This document shows, piece by piece, positions 13,180-16,239 of a DNA stretch of 16,239 nucleotides. Location of the stretch: NCBI GenBank assembly GCA_903837305.1, contig CAILUB010000282.1:1-16239 (forward strand), given 5' to 3'. The stretch is from an uncultured Cytophagaceae bacterium (GTDB lineage: Bacteria; Bacteroidota; Bacteroidia; Cytophagales; Spirosomataceae). Under the pieces are notes generated by a model. The model worked only from the letters and a program-made list of their open reading frames with translations, made no database searches and had not been told where the DNA came from. The first letter of the stretch is position 1; every line of letters begins with the position of its first letter. A program made the translations under genes and the position numbers.

Positions 13180-14632
13180 TTCATTTTCTCAGCAGAGCAA
13201 GCCACAATCTACGGAGCAATGGCGCCCAGCCATTCATTTTAGCCCTAAGAAAAATTGGACTAATGATCCCAATGGATTAATCTACATCAACGGGAATTAC
13301 CATCTTTTTTATCAACATAACCCACAAGGAAACGAATGGGGGAATATGAGTTGGGGTCATGCAAAGAGTACGGATTTATTGCATTGGGAAGAATTACCCG
13401 TGGCAATTCCCCACGGAAAAGAATACATTTTTTCTGGATGCGTAGTGTATGATAAAGACCATGTATCTGGTTTAGGGGATCCGTCTAAACCCTTATTGAT
13501 TGCTATTTATACGGCTGATTATCCAAATACCTTACAAGAGCAGCATTTAGCTTTCTCAAATGATGAAGGACTGACGTGGACGAAATATGACCAAAACCCT
13601 GTCTTAAGCATTAATTTGAAGGATTTTAGAGATCCTAACATTATTTATCACGGCCCTTCAAAGCAATTTGTGATGACAGTAGTCAAGCCTTGGGAATACA
13701 AGGCTCAGTTTTATGGCTCGAAGGATTTGATTCATTGGAGTTTGTTGAGTGAATTTGGGCCACAGGGCGATGCGGACATGATTTGGGAATGCCCTTCTTT
13801 ACTTGAGTTACCCGTGGAAAATTCAAAAGAAACGAAGTGGGTGTTAGCTTTATCTAGTCAAGGGCCCTATAAAAAGGCGGTGGGAATGCAGTATTTTGTG
13901 GGAAATTTTGATGGCAAAACCTTTACGAATGATGCACCTAAAGAGCAGGTAAATTATGTGGATTATGGCCGAGATTTCTATGCCGCGATTCCCTTCTATA
14001 ATACGGTTGATAAGGAGGTATTTTGGCTATCTTGGATGTTGAGTTGGTCCTATGCTAGAGAGCAGCCAACTTTTCCTTGGAAGGGTCAAATGTCACTTGC
14101 TAGAACGCTGTCGTTGAAGCGTACTGCGCAGGGATTAAAATTAAAGCAAGTATTAAAGCCCGATTTAACGAAGGCGAAACCCAGTTTTGAGGCTAAAAAT
14201 TTAGTATTGAAGGGAAGCAAGACTTTATCTGGGATGAAGTTCCTTCAGGATAAGACCTATGTCATCGAATTAAAAGTGGATGCAGGCAATGCCAAGCAAT
14301 GGGGTATTGAACTGGGTAATGAGGCCATAGAAAATCCGGAAATAACGCGTATTGGGTTCGATGAGAAGAGCCAAGAGTGGTTTATTGATCGCCGATTAAG
14401 TGGTCAAATTCCTGCTCCCGGTTTTGATATGGTTCAATCTGCTCCTGTCATGAAGGGAGAAGATAAAGTATTACAACTGGTGGTAGATCGTTCCACATTA
14501 GAATTATTAGCGCAAGATGGCACGGTAGCTATCAGTTCTTTACGTTTTCCTACGAAAAAAGAGTCAGTTCGGCTGGTCTCCTTGGATGGAGAACTCAGGA
14601 TAAAGGAATTACGCATTTGGGAGATAAAATAG
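13133..14632 (+). CDS. Secreted GH32 fructan / sucrose hydrolase (levanase, inulinase or invertase type)
   Basis: Glycoside hydrolase family 32 enzyme acting on beta-fructosyl bonds. The start ATG gives a good signal peptide (MKIKSTLFILTLIAFNSFSQ), with cleavage near residue 19-20, so it is exported. Motifs: nucleophile D45 in WTNDPNG (42-48), HLFYQHNP (57-64), WGHAKSTDLLHWE (74-86), RDP (166-168, transition-state aspartate D167) and the acid/base E219 in WECP (218-221). The five-bladed propeller is followed by a C-terminal beta-sandwich (about 340-499). At 499 residues it is complete. The usual WMNDPNG has T instead of M. No susC/susD, sugar transporter or fructokinase gene lies nearby. It overlaps the lpxH-like gene by 47 bases in the +1 frame. 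Whether it prefers levan, inulin or sucrose cannot be told. Confidence 0.93.
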   Translation: MKIKSTLFILTLIAFNSFSQQSKPQSTEQWRPAIHFSPKKNWTNDPNGLIYINGNYHLFYQHNPQGNEWGNMSWGHAKSTDLLHWEELPVAIPHGKEYIFSGCVVYDKDHVSGLGDPSKPLLIAIYTADYPNTLQEQHLAFSNDEGLTWTKYDQNPVLSINLKDFRDPNIIYHGPSKQFVMTVVKPWEYKAQFYGSKDLIHWSLLSEFGPQGDADMIWECPSLLELPVENSKETKWVLALSSQGPYKKAVGMQYFVGNFDGKTFTNDAPKEQVNYVDYGRDFYAAIPFYNTVDKEVFWLSWMLSWSYAREQPTFPWKGQMSLARTLSLKRTAQGLKLKQVLKPDLTKAKPSFEAKNLVLKGSKTLSGMKFLQDKTYVIELKVDAGNAKQWGIELGNEAIENPEITRIGFDEKSQEWFIDRRLSGQIPAPGFDMVQSAPVMKGEDKVLQLVVDRSTLELLAQDGTVAISSLRFPTKKESVRLVSLDGELRIKELRIWEIK

Positions 14633-14677
14633 CGATTTATTTGTATCTTCCTAAACTTAAAATTTAACCAAAAACTG

Positions 14678-15655
14678 ATGTCGCAAATTCACACACGCTT
14701 AGAGGTCATGACAGAATTGGCCAAAAACATGGACTCTTATGTGAAGGACTATTTAGTTCCGATCGAGACCAATTGGCAACCAGCTGACATGCTCCCGGAT
14801 TCTACGAAGGATTCTTTCTTTTCAGATGTGAAAGCCTTGCAAGAGGCAGCGAACGAATTGCCTTATGATTACTGGGCCGTTTTAGTCGGGGATACCATTA
14901 CAGAAGAGGCATTGCCTACCTACGAATCTTGGTTATTAGGCATGGATACAGTGAATCAAGTGGATCAAAATGATGGCTGGGCACGTTGGATTCGTACCTG
15001 GACTGCAGAGGAAAATCGTCACGGAAATTTACTAGGCACCTATTTATATTTATCAGGGAAAGTAGATATGAAGGCTGTAGCGGTTTCCACTCAATATTTA
15101 ATTGCAGATGGTTTCGATATAGGCACTTCAGCTGATCCCTACCGGAATTTCGTTTATACTTCGTTTCAAGAATTAGCAACTAATATTTCTCACCGTCGTA
15201 CGGCCTCTTTAGCTAAGCAGCACGGCAATTCTCTTTTATCTCGTATGTGTGCACAAATTGCAGCAGATGAGTTACGTCACCACAAGGCTTATCGCGCTTT
15301 CGTTTCGGAAATTTTTAATTTAGATCCGAACGAAATGATGATAGCTTTTGCAGACATGATGAAAAAGAAGATTGTGATGCCAGCTCATTTCTTGCGTGAG
15401 ATTAATGGAGCGAAGAGTTCATTATTTGAGCATTTTTCTGATGCGGCACAGCGTTTAGGGGTTTATACGACTACTGACTATGTGACTATCATGAAAGGTT
15501 TAATCTCAGATTGGGATATCGAAAATATGAAGGGATTGAATGAAACGGCAGAAAAGGCACGTGATTATGTGGCTAATTTGCCAGCCCGTTTAGAAAAATT
15601 AGCAGATCGAGTAAAGGTGCCTGAATTAGCGTATCCTTTCTCTTGGATTGCCTAA
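14678..15655 (+). CDS. Soluble acyl-ACP desaturase (plant stearoyl-ACP type)
   Basis: Di-iron enzyme that introduces a double bond into an acyl chain carried on acyl carrier protein, using oxygen and ferredoxin. It has 325 residues and no membrane segments. The iron ligands known from the plant enzyme are all visible: EE at 76-77 (in TEEALPTYES), E112 and H115 in EENRHG, E165 in SFQELATNISH, and E198 and H201 in DELRHH. It gives an aerobic route to unsaturated fatty acids, which would adjust membrane fluidity. It begins 45 bases after the GH32 gene; a TTTATTTG at 14636-14643 is one base off the -7 consensus and might be its promoter. The SpoU methyltransferase gene starts two bases after its stop, so they are very likely co-transcribed. 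Confidence 0.92.
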   Translation: MSQIHTRLEVMTELAKNMDSYVKDYLVPIETNWQPADMLPDSTKDSFFSDVKALQEAANELPYDYWAVLVGDTITEEALPTYESWLLGMDTVNQVDQNDGWARWIRTWTAEENRHGNLLGTYLYLSGKVDMKAVAVSTQYLIADGFDIGTSADPYRNFVYTSFQELATNISHRRTASLAKQHGNSLLSRMCAQIAADELRHHKAYRAFVSEIFNLDPNEMMIAFADMMKKKIVMPAHFLREINGAKSSLFEHFSDAAQRLGVYTTTDYVTIMKGLISDWDIENMKGLNETAEKARDYVANLPARLEKLADRVKVPELAYPFSWIA

Positions 15656-15657
15656 AT

Positions 15658-16191
15658 ATGTCAAAGAAGTTATCCATGGATGAGCTAAATAGGCTCGATA
15701 TATCCGCGTATAAAACCACTGAAAAATTCCCTTATGTGATCGTTTTAGATGACATCAGGAGTATGAATAATATTGGCTCAGCCTTTCGAACAGGGGATGC
15801 CTTTAAGTGTGCTGCCATTCATTTGTGCGGAATCACGGCACAACCTCCTCATCGTGAGATATCTAAAACTGCTTTGGGTGCTGATGAGTCCGTGGATTGG
15901 TTCTATTTTGAGGATGGAGCTGCGAGTCGTCAGTCATTACGTGCTGATGGATACCAAATCGTATGTGTAGAACAAGTGCAGGGCTCGGTTTCTTTAGAGA
16001 AATTCGAACCTGTTAAAGGTAAGAAATATGCTTTTGTGTTTGGAAACGAGGTTTTTGGGGTAAATGATGCTTGGATTCAAGAGGCTGATTTTAGCTTAGA
16101 AATACCTCAGTTTGGAACAAAACATTCCTTAAATGTGTCGGTTAGCATGGGGGTGGTTATTTGGGATTTTGTGTCCAAAATCATCGTCTAA
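15658..16191 (+). CDS. SpoU / TrmH-family RNA 2'-O-methyltransferase
   Basis: Knotted (SPOUT) methyltransferase that transfers a methyl group from S-adenosylmethionine to a ribose 2'-hydroxyl in tRNA or rRNA. From the ATG at 15658 it has 177 residues and only the catalytic domain. Motif 1 is NNIGSAFRT (37-45, with the key R44), motif 2 is FGNEVFGV (128-135) and motif 3 is IPQFGTKHSLNVSVS (149-163). The target nucleotide cannot be read from the sequence. A TTG at 15643 would add five residues and overlap the desaturase gene; the ATG two bases after that gene's TAA stop is preferred and suggests translational coupling. Confidence 0.93.
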   Translation: MSKKLSMDELNRLDISAYKTTEKFPYVIVLDDIRSMNNIGSAFRTGDAFKCAAIHLCGITAQPPHREISKTALGADESVDWFYFEDGAASRQSLRADGYQIVCVEQVQGSVSLEKFEPVKGKKYAFVFGNEVFGVNDAWIQEADFSLEIPQFGTKHSLNVSVSMGVVIWDFVSKIIV

Positions 16192-16194
16192 TTT

Positions 16195-16226
16195 CGTTCA
16201 TCCTTTATATTTTGCGTTCATCCTTT
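16195..16226. repeat. 12-base direct repeat, period 20
   Basis: CGTTCATCCTTT occurs at 16195-16206 and again at 16215-16226, two turns of the helix apart. This is the geometry of a tandem operator, for example for a LytTR-type regulator, acting on a gene to the right of the window. The regulator class is an inference. Confidence 0.5.
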
Positions 16227-16239
16227 TACCAGGATTTGA

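Noticed and set aside
15643..15657. TTG start of the SpoU gene overlapping the desaturase
   Set aside because: An ATG directly after the desaturase stop gives the standard N-terminus.

Overview
The window looks like chromosomal DNA from a Bacteroidota bacterium, most likely of the Cytophagales; the order is an inference. The reasons are promoters carrying the Bacteroidota -7 element TAnnTTTG, the near absence of Shine-Dalgarno sequences, a signal peptide ending FSQ, an FNSC-type lipobox, a plant-like soluble acyl-ACP desaturase and the birA / rsfS-ftsH neighbourhood. Composition is uniform and moderately AT-rich. I see no insertion sequence, phage gene, tRNA or CRISPR array.

Layout. Positions 1-256 (minus strand) hold what appears to be the promoter and leader of a ribosomal RNA operon whose 16S gene should lie just left of the window. 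Next, on the minus strand, come tyrS, a long QueA-like tRNA-modification enzyme and a four-helix membrane protein (274-3305). Divergent from these are cobalamin adenosyltransferase and the branched-chain aminotransferase ilvE (3394-5010). A small lipoprotein gene converges on ilvE so closely that both stop codons share one CTAG. A 182-base gap follows, with a possible small RNA and a terminator. The minus-strand operon birA, acyl-CoA ligase and a single-POTRA Omp85 barrel (5747-9629) diverges from rsfS-ftsH-lpxH-like-GH32 (9723-14632). An acyl-ACP desaturase and a SpoU methyltransferase close the window, followed by a 12-base direct repeat.

How the genes fit together. Most are housekeeping genes for translation (tyrS, queA-like, rsfS, SpoU, rRNA leader), the envelope and lipids (ftsH, lpxH-like, Omp85, acyl-CoA ligase, desaturase, lipoprotein) and cofactors or amino acids (birA, cobalamin adenosyltransferase, ilvE). 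The most unusual points are: an intrinsic terminator ending three bases before the lpxH-like start; a 47-base dual-coding overlap where the end of the lpxH-like gene encodes the GH32 signal peptide; a palindrome covering the rRNA promoter core; the coupling of a single-POTRA Omp85 to an acyl-CoA ligase; and a possible orphan small RNA. I found no convincing new multi-gene defence or mobile system.
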